Below are positions 49,381 through 61,915 of a DNA stretch of 64,000 nucleotides, piece after piece. The notes below the pieces were generated by a model. The model was not told where the DNA came from, did not search any database, and saw nothing but the letters and a program-made list of their open reading frames with translations. A program made the position numbers and the translations under genes. Numbering within the stretch: position 1 is the first letter of the stretch; each line of letters begins with the position of its first letter. The stretch is taken from contig LUCM01005119.1 of NCBI GenBank assembly GCA_008360955.1, positions 90,533 through 154,532 of the forward strand, given 5' to 3'. This stretch comes from Fasciolopsis buskii (taxonomy: Eukaryota > Platyhelminthes > Trematoda > Plagiorchiida > Fasciolidae).

Positions 49381-49677
49381 TGATACATTCCCGTAGAGCT
49401 TCGCCCCAGCTTGTCTAAACAAGCGGCCAATGGGAACCGTGGTGACAAGTACTCGTGCGGTCCAAACGTCATTAGACAGAAGGTATTCCACCAATTTTGT
49501 ATATAAATACACGATTTGTAATTAGAACTCGAACGAGTTTCTCGGTTGCCGTAGTCTTGTCATTGCTTTCAACTGCATATCTTGGATCGTAGCCAGTCTA
49601 GTACCTTTCGATAATTTGCATTCGTTCATTATTGCGGCTGACCGAATTCCGTACACTGACTTCAGATACAAACTTCA
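49381..49677 (+). mobile_element. Solo LTR-like copy E with TATA box, about 297 bp
   Basis: It starts TGATACATTCCCGTAGAGC and runs through ACAAGCGGCCAATGGGAACC, GAAGGTATTCCACCAA and a well-preserved TATA word (TGTATATAAATACACG at about 49,499-49,513) to GAATTCCGTACACTGAC...TTCA. The CCAAT-like and TATA-like words at promoter spacing suggest this was the element's RNA polymerase II promoter. Confidence 0.65.
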
Positions 49678-50025
49678 CGGTAGCCCAAGGTCAGTTTGTC
49701 ATGCAGTGGCATTGATCTTTTGGAGAAAAACAATCATTCTCAGACGTGAGTTTCGCTACAATCTGCTTTGCCCGTCGAAATAGATTGTGACATTTGCTTG
49801 GTTACGTTTGTTTTATTGTACATGAGGTCTGTGGTTGTTCGTCCGTGTCACAGTTTTTAGCGTCTCCCCGTCCCAAACGTGAATGTCTCTCCACATCTTC
49901 TGTCGTGATTTGTTTTCACGTGCACTACTGCATCAGCGCAATTTGGGCGCCACAATATGCATAATACGTTACTCCTAAATGGTAGCCGGCTCAAGTCTTC
50001 TCTTTTCTATCTACCGAGGTTTCAG

Positions 50026-50184
50026 GATCCGATAGGAGAAGCGCACGTGGGTCGCGTACTGAACGTCTCCTATACCTGCATCCTTAATGACCTTGGGGAA
50101 ATCGAACGAACCGGAAAAATCGAATGCCATGTGCTAGTTAAAAACGCTGATTTTGGGAAAATGAACGTCACATGTATTCCATGA
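50026..50184 (+). CDS. Candidate terminal exon, unrecognised protein
   Basis: A pyrimidine-rich acceptor (TCTTTTCTATCTACCGAGGTTTCAG) is followed in phase 0 by 52 codons and a TGA. The peptide has cysteines and a beta-strand look (VLNVSYTCILNDLGEIE, then ADFGKMNVTCIP), as in an extracellular domain. I cannot name it. The preceding exon was not found. Confidence 0.33.
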   Translation, partial: DPIGEAHVGRVLNVSYTCILNDLGEIERTGKIECHVLVKNADFGKMNVTCIP

Positions 50185-51885
50185 GGAATGAAAGATATAA
50201 TCAATACGAAGATTTCGTGCAGAAACTCACAGATAGTCCTCGCACTTGCGACGTCCATGGAGTGCAAGAACGTGAAAAGACAACTATTACTAAGCGTTAG
50301 GGGTGACCAGATATAGAGACATAATGCACTCAGATTCGTGCATTCTGCCCATAAATCGACTAATGGGCCCCTAAAACTGCATCCTATAGTTCAGTTGCTG
50401 GACCGATCTCTGAAGCACGCATACATCACTGCACCTCTCTGACGGAGGATAGATATCTTGTTTCGAGTTGTTTTCAATCAAACTGGTTGCCAGTTGTGAT
50501 GAAAAATCTGATAACACGCGAAGACAAAGCAAGCAACGAAAAATTGTTTATTTTCATTCTATCGTTCAAATCCCTAGTTGAATTCAGTCTACTCTAATTG
50601 GTGGACTGAAAGTAGCCCGATCTGTTAAAGTCATTGCAATTCGGGTAACTGCAGACGGCATCACTAAGCCTTGCAAAGGGCCAAAGTTTAAAAGTTTTGA
50701 GTCGTTCTATGAAACGACGTGAAACATTATAAGATTAGCTGGACTGTTTATTATGGAACAAACCATTCGATTCTCTCTCGCCCTCTCGGAAGTTTGTTTG
50801 AAACCTCAAAAGCAGCTTTGAGAAATCAAAAGTCTGTCGGTTTCATTCACCAAACAGGTATTGTCTTCTCCACAACACAGTTAGCTTCAATAGTCTAGAC
50901 ACAAAGAGATGGCTATTGTGGTATCACTGTGTCTCAACCAGCCACGGAGCTCGCCAGACTTATATTTCGTGGTCGGTTGCGGTCGGTCTGGAGGATGGCG
51001 TAAATCACCGCAAGGTTTTCGGAAAATTGGACCAGGAGTGTTTCGTGTAACTTGCTCAGGGAGACTGGAACACGAAAATGTGAATTCGACATAAGTTCAC
51101 CTTTTTGTTTGTGGGCGATACATTGTAGTCTCGCTTGATGGTGGTAGGTTCAGGCTATCCGATTCCTGGAGAGTTTGAGAAGAAACCATCAAGCTGAGTC
51201 TGTAGGTCGCCCTAACATACAGATCGGCAGTGGAAAATGCTGAATTTCAGCTTTCATTTTTGCAAGGGGGTTCGTCAACTTTGAAGTACAAACTGGAAAC
51301 CGCATCTTCTAAGCTTTCTGCTTTATTTTTCTGCGAATAATACGGAGGTAATTTGGGTTTTGTCGATCCATATAGAACATGATTCCTCACCTATCGGTCG
51401 ACAAGTCCAAATCATCATGAAATTAATTCCTTCAAAAATTGCCCGATAAAGCAAGCTTTTCCACTAGAAATTTGTGAAATTGACCAGTTAATAAGGTCAA
51501 TCGGAACATTCTTCAGATCGGATTGGCTACCACTTCCGTTTACCGATGGACTATGCGCAAATGAACATAGGAAGCGTCAGCCTCCTTGGCTGATTGTGTG
51601 GGTGATTGAGACAAACAAATACACAGGTCCGTGTCTTGTAGTTATTTTTCCGATCATCACTCGCAGATTCACGGGACAAAGACCATACTCCGTTTCTCGA
51701 CTAGTCCGATTTGAGTCTTCATTGTATGGCACTCATCGGGTTCGACAGGCAGAATGATTCAGCTTTTGCAGCAAGTGCCAAAACATCGGAAGCACAATAC
51801 GGAACCACGGTCTGGATTTTCGTGGGTAGGCCTACAGTTAGTTTGAGGGGGGATGCCGGCTATCTCAGCCACTTTGTGACGTCCA

Positions 51886-51925
<40 letters not shown>

Positions 51926-53000
51926 GTCTGTGTTCCGAATAAAGGCGAAATGCAGTGGAGGCGGCAATACCAATTTCCTCAAAGTGGCTTAGTCTATTAA
52001 AGAGCCAGCCGTGTGGCTACAGTGTTTATCCGGATCTAGCTGTGCTTGGCTCAGTCTACATGTGACACACTTAAAACGGTAACCAGTACCAGCGACAATT
52101 TACCAACGCTCCGATGTCATTTCATAGCAAGCCAGTCTCAAATGGGCATTCAGAATAACGCGTCAGTTGATTTCCAGGGTAATGCAGCTGTTTTTTAGTC
52201 TTTGTTGGCGGCACTTCCCAGGCCGGATATGCCACATGCGAACTAACCACTTGGTAAAGTCTGCTTCGCTTTACCATTCTCGTGGTGATATCGTCCAGAT
52301 ACGATTAACTAACTTATGCTCATAGGATCAACCGTAGGACAGAACGCATTCTCTTCAGTGCCCAGTCGCTTTAGGCTGCCATCCCAGTTTCATTTATTGG
52401 AAAAGCCAGTCTTGAAAAAGGTTAACAGTGGTAAATATCAGGACCGAATGACGTAAGGAGTGCATCGAAAAATCGATGCGCAATATGTTGGTTTTTTATT
52501 ATGAATGACAACATTACCGCATTGATTGTTCGACATGGCAACAGAAAAAAGCTCAACTTAATCACCGTGTCGGAAAAACGAAATACCTTGCCATTCCAGC
52601 TTATTTTAACCGTTAGATGTGAATCGGACAATGAATTACGCTGCCCAATTGTACGAGTTGTAGGAAGCACACTTGTCCCAAATTCATGTGAATCTAATCT
52701 ACAACGGTCATCTCTCCGATCATTAGTCATCGGATTCAGACACGCACTTGACTCCACACTCTGAAACAAGAAGAGAGGCCAATATGGGTCAATTGACCAG
52801 CGCGATTGTCTACTTTTTTATGACATGCCTGAAGCATGGGTGCAGTGGAGGGGACGTGCAACAGACACTAGGGTCCATTACATGGGTGGAGGAGACCGGT
52901 AACCTTGACCCTGAAAGTCGGATTGGCATAGAACCACATAAGATTACACTAGGGTACCGTCTGGATGCCAATCTCCAGTCCAATTGCTGGTGCGAAGCGA
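50185..53000. other. Unassigned 2.8 kb with a TG microsatellite
   Basis: A (GT)n run lies at 51,889-51,919. Open frames at 50,909-51,094 and 52,501-52,764 have no motif. The 250 bases before 53,001 might be upstream sequence of the H3 pseudogene. Confidence 0.4.
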
Positions 53001-53345
53001 ATGGCCCGCAAGTTGGGGATGGGGGAGGGAGGGAAGGCTCAGCGCACCCAGTCAGGAAGAGCGCGCCAGCAAGTGGTGGTGTTTAGAAAGCCCATCTCTA
53101 TGGGTTTGTGGCCGTCGCCTTGTTTGAAAGTCGTCGCTACCAGAAGATCGCTGAGTTGTTAATTCGCAAGCCTCCATTCCAATGTCTGGTTCGGGAGATC
53201 ACTCAGGGTTTCAAGATTTTTGCTTCCAGTGGTCAGCTGTCTCGGCCTTGGAGGAACCTAGCGAAGCCTACTTGGTTGGACTTTTTGTGTGATATCCAAG
53301 AATATGTTAATGAAAACATTAACGCAGCCAAGAGAAATTCATCGG
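53001..53345 (+). pseudogene. Histone H3 pseudogene
   Basis: Starting from ATGGCCCGC at 53,001, the sequence follows histone H3 along almost its full length at DNA level, in shifting frames. Recognisable pieces are GGKAQR (H3 GGKAPR), RKSAPASGGV (H3 RKSAPATGGV), then [19 protein letters not shown] (H3 VALREIRRYQKSTELLIRK), [15 protein letters not shown] (H3 LPFQRLVREIAQDFK), [13 protein letters not shown] in another frame (H3 [13 protein letters not shown]) and INAAKRNSS (H3 IHAKRVTI). A TAG falls after GGV, there are at least two frameshifts, and a TGA follows GLF. Histones pack DNA in the nucleus; this copy cannot encode one. No other histone lies within the window. Confidence 0.9.
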
Positions 53346-56300
53346 TCAGTTTGCCGTTCCACCGGTTTTTCCATCGTTTAGTTCTCATGGTCTTCGTATT
53401 AGGAGCCAAAGAATAGAGTACAGACTTCGTTGCCATTCAAGAGACAAACACTAGTTTAAGAGCGAAACGTCCTTGCTTGTTATGGATTTCGACACTTAAG
53501 CTACCGAATGTAATTAAGAGTAAACGAGCCTTCTAGTAGTTAAATGTATTGTAATGGCCAAGGAAACAGACGAAAAATTATATCAGGTTGATGAAAGGAG
53601 GACAAAAGGGAATTCATTAGGTGGGCTGGAGCTTCCGGTGGTTGGGTAAGCGATCTGCTAATCTAAACAGAGCTCACGACTACTTGTGAGGAGTGTCCAA
53701 GATTGATTTTCCCTATGCCTGGCTGACTGCCTTTCGGACTCCAACTTTCACGCACAAACCTCAGGGCATCCGGCCAAAATTAAACTCGGGAAGGATAAGA
53801 CAAAGCCAGGCACGGAAGGTACAACCCTAGCCACTTGTCACAAGTAACTGTGAGCTTTATGTAGAAATGTCAAAGGTAAAGAAGGCTAACGAGGACATAC
53901 ATCCATCTGATGGAGACAACTTGACTTGCTGAAAGCAGTTCGACTAGAATTAGGGGCCATGTACTGTGTCTCACTTGGAGGCTGTCGGGCATTGCTGGTT
54001 GTCATTGCAGATGACATGTGAACAGGCTTAGCTTGGCACTTCTGATTAGCCTGGACGGGAGCTGGCGGTGAGGTGGTAACACATACACCGTACAGTTGGA
54101 AAGCCTGTGTTCAGACCCTGGATGCGATAAAGAATATGCTCCAGTGATTTGCTCTGATAATGGAGAAACTCGAGTCTGTTGTTTCCCGAATGTAAGATTG
54201 ACCGATTATGGTTCGTGCGCGAAGAGTGGGGTCCGAAGAGCAGTCAGCCAAGGATAGAAAATCTGCTAGTCGTCATGTGTATGGGTACTTGCTTTAATCT
54301 ATGTGGGAATCAACATCTTGCTTACCTTTCGCAATAATGTAAGCGCATACCATGAGACACAATGTACCTCTTTGTGGTAGAGTCACTCTCGCTAGCCCCC
54401 ATTATTCGGCCGTAGCAGATGAACTAAACGTAGCAATGGAGTTAACTATGAGCGTTATAATGAGGGTAAATGAGGATGATTACATACTTGACAGTTGTAG
54501 TTGGTTCTGCATTTCAGAACACCATCCTAACCACCAGTCCTTACGACTCACATTCGACGAACTTCATGACCACCAGAGGAAAAGTAATTTCCCACTGGCT
54601 AACTATTTGTAACTTATGGCGGGAATAGGGTGACGGAGAGAAGTGAAATCGGAAAGCGCAGCAGGGGGTGCATGAGTGAAGCAGGCGTGTTCAGTTCGTC
54701 ACTTACCCGAATCATGTGATGCCCAAATGTTGGTATGCCAACAACGCAATAATCTATGACCCATCTGAAACTGAAAAATCATTTGTACAACCTTCTAGTG
54801 GACGATTTTGTGACAGAGTCACGAGAACTGCAACACAATAATGCGGGACCAACTACTGTAAGGATTAGACTGAACGAAATCGAATAAATTAGCATATTTC
54901 CAGCGTATAACGTAAAGGTTTGCTCGGATAGCCTGCTTAAGTGCTTCGGGTGCACCTGTGTACCTTGATTTTTCAACGAGAAACGTGTGCATTTGATGGA
55001 GCTTGATAATGCAGATCATCAGAACCGAGATTAATTGAATTGTTGGGGTAATTCTAACAACTTTATTCCCAATTCCAATCATGCTTCTTCAACCCAAGAT
55101 AAGACTTCACACCTTTATCCGAATTATTTCCCATTGAATATGGATGTCATTCTGGATTAAAATGTTTGCGGTCTTCAGTGATCAACAGCTTGAATTACAA
55201 ACAAATGAGTGGAAGAAATATACGGCCAATCATCTACTAAAAATCAAGGAGTGAATTGTGTGCCGAGCAGTTACCCATTCCTCGTCGACAACGATGGAAT
55301 ACGGGTATAGAATGCGAATCCTGAGATGCGTTTAGACTATGACATTCCCTTCTCCTTTTGCCCATCCCTATCACGACAGCCAATTTATCCCCAAAACAAA
55401 CTCAGTTGTTTATTTACTCAAATCAGGGAAGTGCTGAAATAACACTAACATTTGGCAATGATTATTCGGATGAAAAGTGCATTTGTTTTCGAGTCATGAG
55501 AAAAGTAGTTTGAAGGCAACCGTACACCCAAACACAACCCTTGACCACACCACCTAATACTCCCAAATATTCAGTGAGTGGATCCCGTCAACGCCAGTGC
55601 AAAATTCTGACACATCCAGCTCAGTCAGGTACGCTTATTGAGATTTCTGCAACTGCTTCTGGTCGGTCAAACAACCCCGTCGAAATAGGCGAACTTCAGG
55701 TTTCCGTGAACCGATTCATCTTGCAGTAAAGTCTAAATCTGCGTTGGAAAATATGACAATACTACGCGGCGGCACGGTAATTCTATCTCGGCTCTGTTAG
55801 ATGTCAAAATTCATTTCTAATCCGAACAGAACCCAGATGAATTAGGCAATCGATACAAACCAGACTTCACATCTTGGGAAGGCCCACAAGTGCCTGTATT
55901 TTAATGTCAGGTAATCGTGACCGCTGTCTCTAACGGTTTCAGTCGTCCTTTTCCATTCTATTTTAACCCAACCCTGGTTGATCAGACGGAAACGACTAAA
56001 TGGCCTCTGGTCGGTCAACAAGACTGCCGCTTACATGGCCTATTCTAGCGATTTATGCAGGTCTCTTCAGATCAAAGCTCATTGTCTCACTGTCCCCGCA
56101 TTTTGGATCCATTACATCTTTGATTTTCAATTCGTCGAAGTCCTCATTCGCCTCTGAATGTGTCAAGAAAATCAGGTCGCTTCTAATTTGCCCCGGAACG
56201 GGTGATTAGCTGATTTCCCGCGCCACTCCTCGGCTTGCAGTCGACCAGTTTGTTGATCTGTGTCCCGTTCATCTGATGCCAAAGTGATTTACCAGCCAGT

Positions 56301-58177
56301 GCTGTATCCCGGATATAGTTCGGCTTCGCTTTCGCATGACTCACCGTACCAAAATGAAGCGGTCTTGGATTTTTGGCAACGGTCCCTAGCCTCACCATAG
56401 GTACCTAGATTGCACGGTGAATAAAAGATATAACATCACGGGGAGAGAAGTAATTTTTGGGGTCAACGGATGTGGGTTATAGGAAGAAAAGCATGACCAC
56501 AATAAACGTATGCTAGTGGAGAAAAAGTCGGGGTCGTCACGGACTCACACTCGAAGGATTAGCACTAACTTTTCTACTTACGAGACACAAGGATCTGGTA
56601 AACATTTGTTGTTTTGTCTCATAGCTGAAAAAATGATCGACTGGGTCAAAAAACGTTTAGAACTGATAGTCTGACCGTTCTAGTGTTTAGCTATATTCAG
56701 ACTTCCCCTACGTTTACCTGGTGAGTTTCTCACCAGCGAAAACGTCCTCGCCAAGTGGTCGCAGGTTTTTATGTGAGTTCCATTCCGAGGGTTTTAGCGA
56801 TTGTGGGTTCTTTTCACAATTGTCAATCGAAGGGGAAAAGTTACGATCTCGGAAGATCAGTGATTTGACATATTGATTTCTACAAACAACTTCTATTCTG
56901 AAAATTTTCTTTCTTTAGAAGCTATCATCTCTGAAGGACAACAATGTCATTACCGGTTCAGGCTACTCTTTGTCAAACTGTTCACGGCTGAAGATGCCGT
57001 AAACCGAATGCCCACGATAGTGCCTAGGCGGCAAGTGTCGCCTTAATGGCAATTTATTTCGTAAGTCTTACCGGCTTATCATTTGAACTTCAGGACCATG
57101 AGAAATCGATAATTCCCTGTGTTCTGCAACAGAGTCAGTTTTCGTCGTCGCAATATAATTATGGTGAAAATCCACGAAGAATACAAAATTGAAAGCTTTA
57201 GATTGTCTGAAGCATCACAGCGTTGAGGAAGCAACCAAAGAATCCCAAGTTCACACGAAAGAAACTCGAAATTCACCGGCTAAATGTGGGCGGCGTCAAC
57301 TTGATGGAGGATGCCGGTAAGTTGCACATCAAGTGCTGGAGGAGAGACTGAAAAGAAGGATCGTTTTAGTAAAAGACCACTAAGACAGCGAGTAGCGAGA
57401 AATAACACCACAGGTGAAGTGCCGAAACTGCTATTCAAGAGGGTCAAGGTGGACGAAGATTGATGGTTGGCCACCCCAACTCCACAAACGGGATGGATTG
57501 TTTTTTAATAAATGCCTTTAGATAATCTTTCCGATATCGTTTTTGTAGCGCAACGTGTCACAATATGATACTAGTATCTGGTCTGTTAAAGACAGTGGAA
57601 CAGATGACATCAGGATCTCCACACATAGCCGTGATATAAGCAAAGACGGCATGTGTACAGTAAATGAATCGCTGTCCAGTTTGAATATGACCAATGGAAA
57701 ACGCGCAAGAATTCCCATATAAACAAAAGCAACAGCTGACTGAGTCACTGTTCGGTACAGCAGCGAGTATACATAATATGTCAAGAGGACTACCCAAAAA
57801 TGACCACAGTAGGTCATTATGATCTTAATGGTGCCAAGGTTCGATAAAAGTCGAATTTTGTTCGAGCCACGCTACACCAATTTGGGGGAATATCACACTT
57901 GGGCTGTGACCCAATGGGGCACGCACATGCACCAATACACGGAAAATACGATGGGCGAATACCAGAAACCAGGAGAAATTGGCGTAATCACGGCACATTA
58001 TTCAAGAAAGGACTAACATTCGAAGCTGGAGTAATGAAACGAGGCGCACACATCGCCATAGAGAAACAGACACCCAAGCACCGCATCATCCGCCATTTAT
58101 TCTCCGAAATTGCTTTGTAACCTTCGCCTTTTTTTACCTGTTTCTGCTTCGGAGGGGTGGGGAAATGGAGTGATCAG
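53346..58177. other. Unassigned 4.8 kb
   Basis: No transposon motif or firm exon. An SINE-like head may exist near 54,065-54,130 (GGTGGTAACACATACACCG, then GTGTTCAGACCCTGG), but it lacks the body of the two SINEs above. A minus-strand frame at 54,819-55,082 looks protein-like but has no splice support. Confidence 0.35.
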
Positions 58178-58493
58178 AATTCACGAGAAATCCCTGAACA
58201 TAAGAACTTTACTTTTATTTCGGACAATGAACACAATCATTCACTATTTGGAAATGACTCCACCAAGAAAATTTTAAAAAGTGACCGTCTAAAAATTGCA
58301 GTTAGCTGCAGAGCTAAACATGCGAAGACATTAAAGCACCGGAATTCCCACTGTTATCATGTCTATATTAAGTTTCACCTGACTAAAGACCCAGTTCCCA
58401 GAGCTTTCCTACCACATTTTCCATCGGAGACTACTTTCTATCCCCATTGGGAACAACCATTCAGTTATCAAATAGGGACAACTTTGCTACCCG
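58178..58493 (+). CDS. Candidate internal exon, about 105 codons, unrecognised
   Basis: The frame is open from an acceptor-like GTGATCAG to a perfect donor (CTACCCGG|GTAAGTGC). Codon content looks protein-like: KILKSDRLKIAVSCRAKHAK, HCYHVYIKFHLTKDPVPRAF, then a Phe/Tyr/Pro-rich end. If not spliced, the stop at 58,496-58,498 (made by the donor's TAA) is followed by about 38 more open codons in the same frame. The acceptor is weak because its pyrimidine tract is about 25 bases away. Family unknown. Confidence 0.4.
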
Positions 58494-60859
58494 GGTAAGT
58501 GCACCAAGCCCTCAAAGCAAGACTACCAAATGCGAACAGGAGATACCTCAAACAAAGTGAATTGGGGGATGCATTCAATTTGAAGAACGAATACTGCAGG
58601 TGGTTTGAAAACTGAACCATGTACGTGGTTGATCATCTACCTTGGTCAATGAGATAAAGAAGAGAGTGAGGCTGTCAATTGCAAAAATTATGCAGTTCTG
58701 TAGCGTAATTTCACAACTTGGTATCGTGGATGTTTTGTTGCACCAGCTGATTCCGAAGATTTGACGCAGACACCAATGGTCGAGAACTTCCAGCCCTCGA
58801 GTATCTTCATTTCTCGTCGTACGGTTTCAGTACCCACAGATGAGCGCGAAACGGATAGAAGCACGACAGATGCAATCTCCCCTATCTTTCGGTTTCATTT
58901 CGTTTATTAATGAGATGGTATCGTACACCATTTTTGGGGATGAGGAGCGGACAAAAGATGGCTATCAATTTGGAAAGTCGACCTACGATAGTAGGACTCG
59001 GACCTGCGACCTTCGCGATGAAACGCCGTGACGTTATTCGTTTGACCATTGCAGGCCGATTTTGGCGGGAGTTAACAGCATCCTTCGCAAGTTCAGAAAA
59101 GTCGTTCTGGTGTTGTCGATCCGTTGATACCACTTTATTATTTTCATGGCTATTTTGAAGCAGAGATGAGAGTAGACATTTGAATGATAGTACATTTGAC
59201 TGATTGGGTGCTCATAAACAACTGGAGTGGTTGCGAAGGCTTTGGATTTTGTTGGATCCACTTCCAGCCAGATAGATTTCACGAAAAATCGAGTCGGTGG
59301 CATACTGGTGGGAGTCCTCTAGCGCGAACACCAGGTCCGAGATGTGTATTTCCTACCTAAGGTGAGCCACAGGGTAGCCGTGTAGTGCCTGACTCTCTGT
59401 CCTATGGATGACGCAGTCAAAATGAACTGGCGAGAGATGACAGGTCTGTTTAACTCAGGTATTGCGTGCGAAACTCAAGAATACTTTGCCGTGCACACAA
59501 ACCCCCGTCCCAGTGGACGAGTAATGCCAACTCAAGATCATCGAATTTATCGGGTATATGCGGTTGAACTATGATCCAGAGGGATTTGCAGTGAACCGGG
59601 TCAAAGGTGACGCGGAACTCGACGAAGCAATCTACTGTTGGGTTCTGGAGCTCACAGCGCTGATCCGAAACTCGGAGTGTGAAGATTTGCTATGGCGAAA
59701 ACCCTTGGTTCGAACAAGTGAAACAGTCGTTTGCCCCGGACATATGGCTTTGTAGCAACGTACTGGAAATCTTTGTGGTAAAGTCAGTTATATTGGTCCC
59801 TCGGTAGTTCGCACACCTCGATTTATCTCACTTCTCGGGAATGGACAGAAGAATGGACATAACCCAATCAGGTGGGAATGATTCATTTTGCCAAATGTGT
59901 AAATAACCTGTCAATCAATGACGTTAAACAGGCTTAATATTCTTCTCGGGATGCGCCTAGTGGCTTTTGCGGTCTCCCAGTTTGCTAGTGACGTCCGTGG
60001 GACTTGGTGGATTGTAATTGGTTTTATGCTGAACTGGATTTGATATTGGCTGCTCCACCGGATGGTTGACAAGCTGAAATGGTCAATCGAACAATCCACT
60101 TTAGTGCTCTGGTCAAGTATAAGGTTTCCTGATGCATGAAGAAGAGGTAAACCTTGTGTGGTGGCGAATAAGACATTATCCACCGGTTCCTCGGGTGGTC
60201 TCCATTTTATCATCTATTGCTAACCAGTATCATCTCTGCTCGGCGCCAGCGCACCGTAAAGCGCCTCACCAGAGCCTGCGGACCGGTCTAAAGAGTGCCC
60301 TCGGAAATCAAATCTCCCGCCGGTTATTTTGTTCTCTCGAGCTTCTTCGACACAACCTAACTCATTGTCAACTCGAATTCAGTCAACTACTGTTCCACGG
60401 AAATCACTTTCACATGTATTGGTTGCATTGATCAATCTAGTTATAACTGGCGCCTTGCATTCCTCTGTGATCTCCGCATCTGCGACTTTTATTTGGGAGG
60501 ATGTAAAGACGCTAAAGCGCGTAGACAGTTGAACTCTGAAGCAAGCGCTCAAGAGGAGATGGGCACGGCTGTCCGTTTTTGCACCGCCGCAAGTTCCAGT
60601 CTTCTACTGACGAGGCCCAACGGGATCTCGATAACAAGTGGGCGAGTTAGAGTGCAGTATAACTGTCGTTGGAGCATCATGTCAGTAGGCGCTTCTTGGG
60701 CTGCTAAAAGCAAGTGCTGTTGCCTGGAAATTGATAGGACGATCACCGTTCTCGTAGCGCCGACCAAGGCCAAATTTCCTAAGAATGTGACGAGAGGATG
60801 CGTTCGTTGCACCTGTGAGAGCGTTCCAACATCCTACGGCAAATAGTGCATTCCGGCCA
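58494..60859. other. Unassigned apart from the tRNA-like piece
   Basis: Open frames at 59,911-60,213 (minus) and 60,132-60,846 (plus) show no motif. The upper part may be eroded 5' sequence of the CR1-like LINE. Confidence 0.35.
58985..59050 (-). repeat. tRNA-like sequence, possible SINE head
   Basis: On the minus strand an A-box-like ATGGTCAAACGAATAACG and a good B box GGTCCGAGTCC (59,003-58,993) are spaced as in a tRNA gene. However, the acceptor stem and T stem do not pair fully. It is either a tRNA pseudogene or the head of a different SINE family from that at 11.7 and 29.7 kb. Confidence 0.35.
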
Positions 60860-61760
60860 CGCCTTTTTTCCTGTTATGATCACCAGGAAGATTCGCCAAC
60901 TTATTTCCAACCTAAACATCTTCGAACCTGCCGGTCCCCACGGTATTATACCCATCAGCCTAAAGTGTGCTCCAGAGTTGGCTCATATATTGCGCCATCC
61001 TTTTCTTTTCTCTCCCAATTAAAATGCATTCTTCTCTTGATAGAAAAGTATAATTATTTTTCATATCCCGAAAAGTAGAGACCGTTCGGACCTCAACAAC
61101 CATTATCTCATCAAACCTATTTCTGCACCTTCGAAACCGTTATCTCCGACCGGTTACGCACGTTCCTTGGACGTGAAGGTCTGCTGAGCGACCGCAAGCA
61201 CGGAATTCGTTCGTGTCGTGTTACGAGCGATCTACCAGCTGCTATCTTATATTCTGAATCAGCTTCATTCGATAGGCACACAGAAACTCGTTTGATCTCG
61301 CTGGATATCTCTAGGAGCTGCAACCCAGTTTGGCAAGAGCGTGTGCCGTCGAAATTATCTTCGTTCGGGTTCCATCCGGCTTTCCTACCGTGGATGCCGT
61401 GTTTTCTCAGCAAGTGAATTATTCCCGTCTGGGCAGATGGGGTTCTGTTTCAGTCGTTCCCTGTATACGCTGCTGTTTCTCTGGATTCCACAATCGCGCC
61501 AATCCATTTTCTACTTATGATTTGCTCACATCAACCTCCAATCCTCTTCACTGTTTTGCCGATGATGCCACTCTCCGTTCCTCTCTTCCCTACCCTTCTT
61601 CTCGCCACATCATTACCAACACCGATCAAGACCGTATTGTCCCCGATGCGCCACTTGCTTTCATTCAGACATCGCCCAAATTCTCCCCACTTAAATTTCG
61701 ACTCGATATTTCCTACTTTCATTGAATATCTTTCATTACTGGGCTTATTATGGGGAATGT
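60860..61760 (+). mobile_element. CR1-like LINE reverse transcriptase remnant
   Basis: RT boxes follow in order in alternating plus frames. They are KIRQLISNLNIFEPAGPHGI (matching SKASGPDGIP), CAPELAHIL, then IPKSRDRSDLNNHYL (matching IPKKGDRSDPxNYRP). Next come ISDRLRTFLGREGLLSDRKH (61,151 on), RLISLDISRSCNPVWQE (matching VALDISKAFDRVWHE), LSSFGFHPAFLPWM, DLLTSTSNPLHCFADDATL with the FADD box at 61,555-61,566, and IFPTFIEYLSLLGL (matching the YLGL region). The DD pair is kept, but stops and shifts, and loss of the catalytic Asp/Phe pair in 'SKAFD', show it is dead. The endonuclease was not found, so it is a 5'-truncated copy, as is usual for LINEs. Confidence 0.85.
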
Positions 61761-61915
61761 GTCTACCTCACGACTTCGATGGGACGATAATGATGTGGGT
61801 ACCCCGTTAGTGATTTCTTTAGAAAAACAGAAGACGGTCCTAAACACCACACTGAATTTCCGCGGTTCAACCTAGGACGACAAAACCCGTACGTGATCAG
61901 CCTTAACAAGGCTAC

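Noticed and set aside
14300..56390. Short similarity between about 14,305 and 56,370 (TTTTTGGCAACGG) and between 15,068 and 59,270 (TGG.T.GAAGT.GATCC)
   Set aside because: Each match is under 50 bases with no extension that I could follow; chance or very old repeat debris cannot be told apart by eye.
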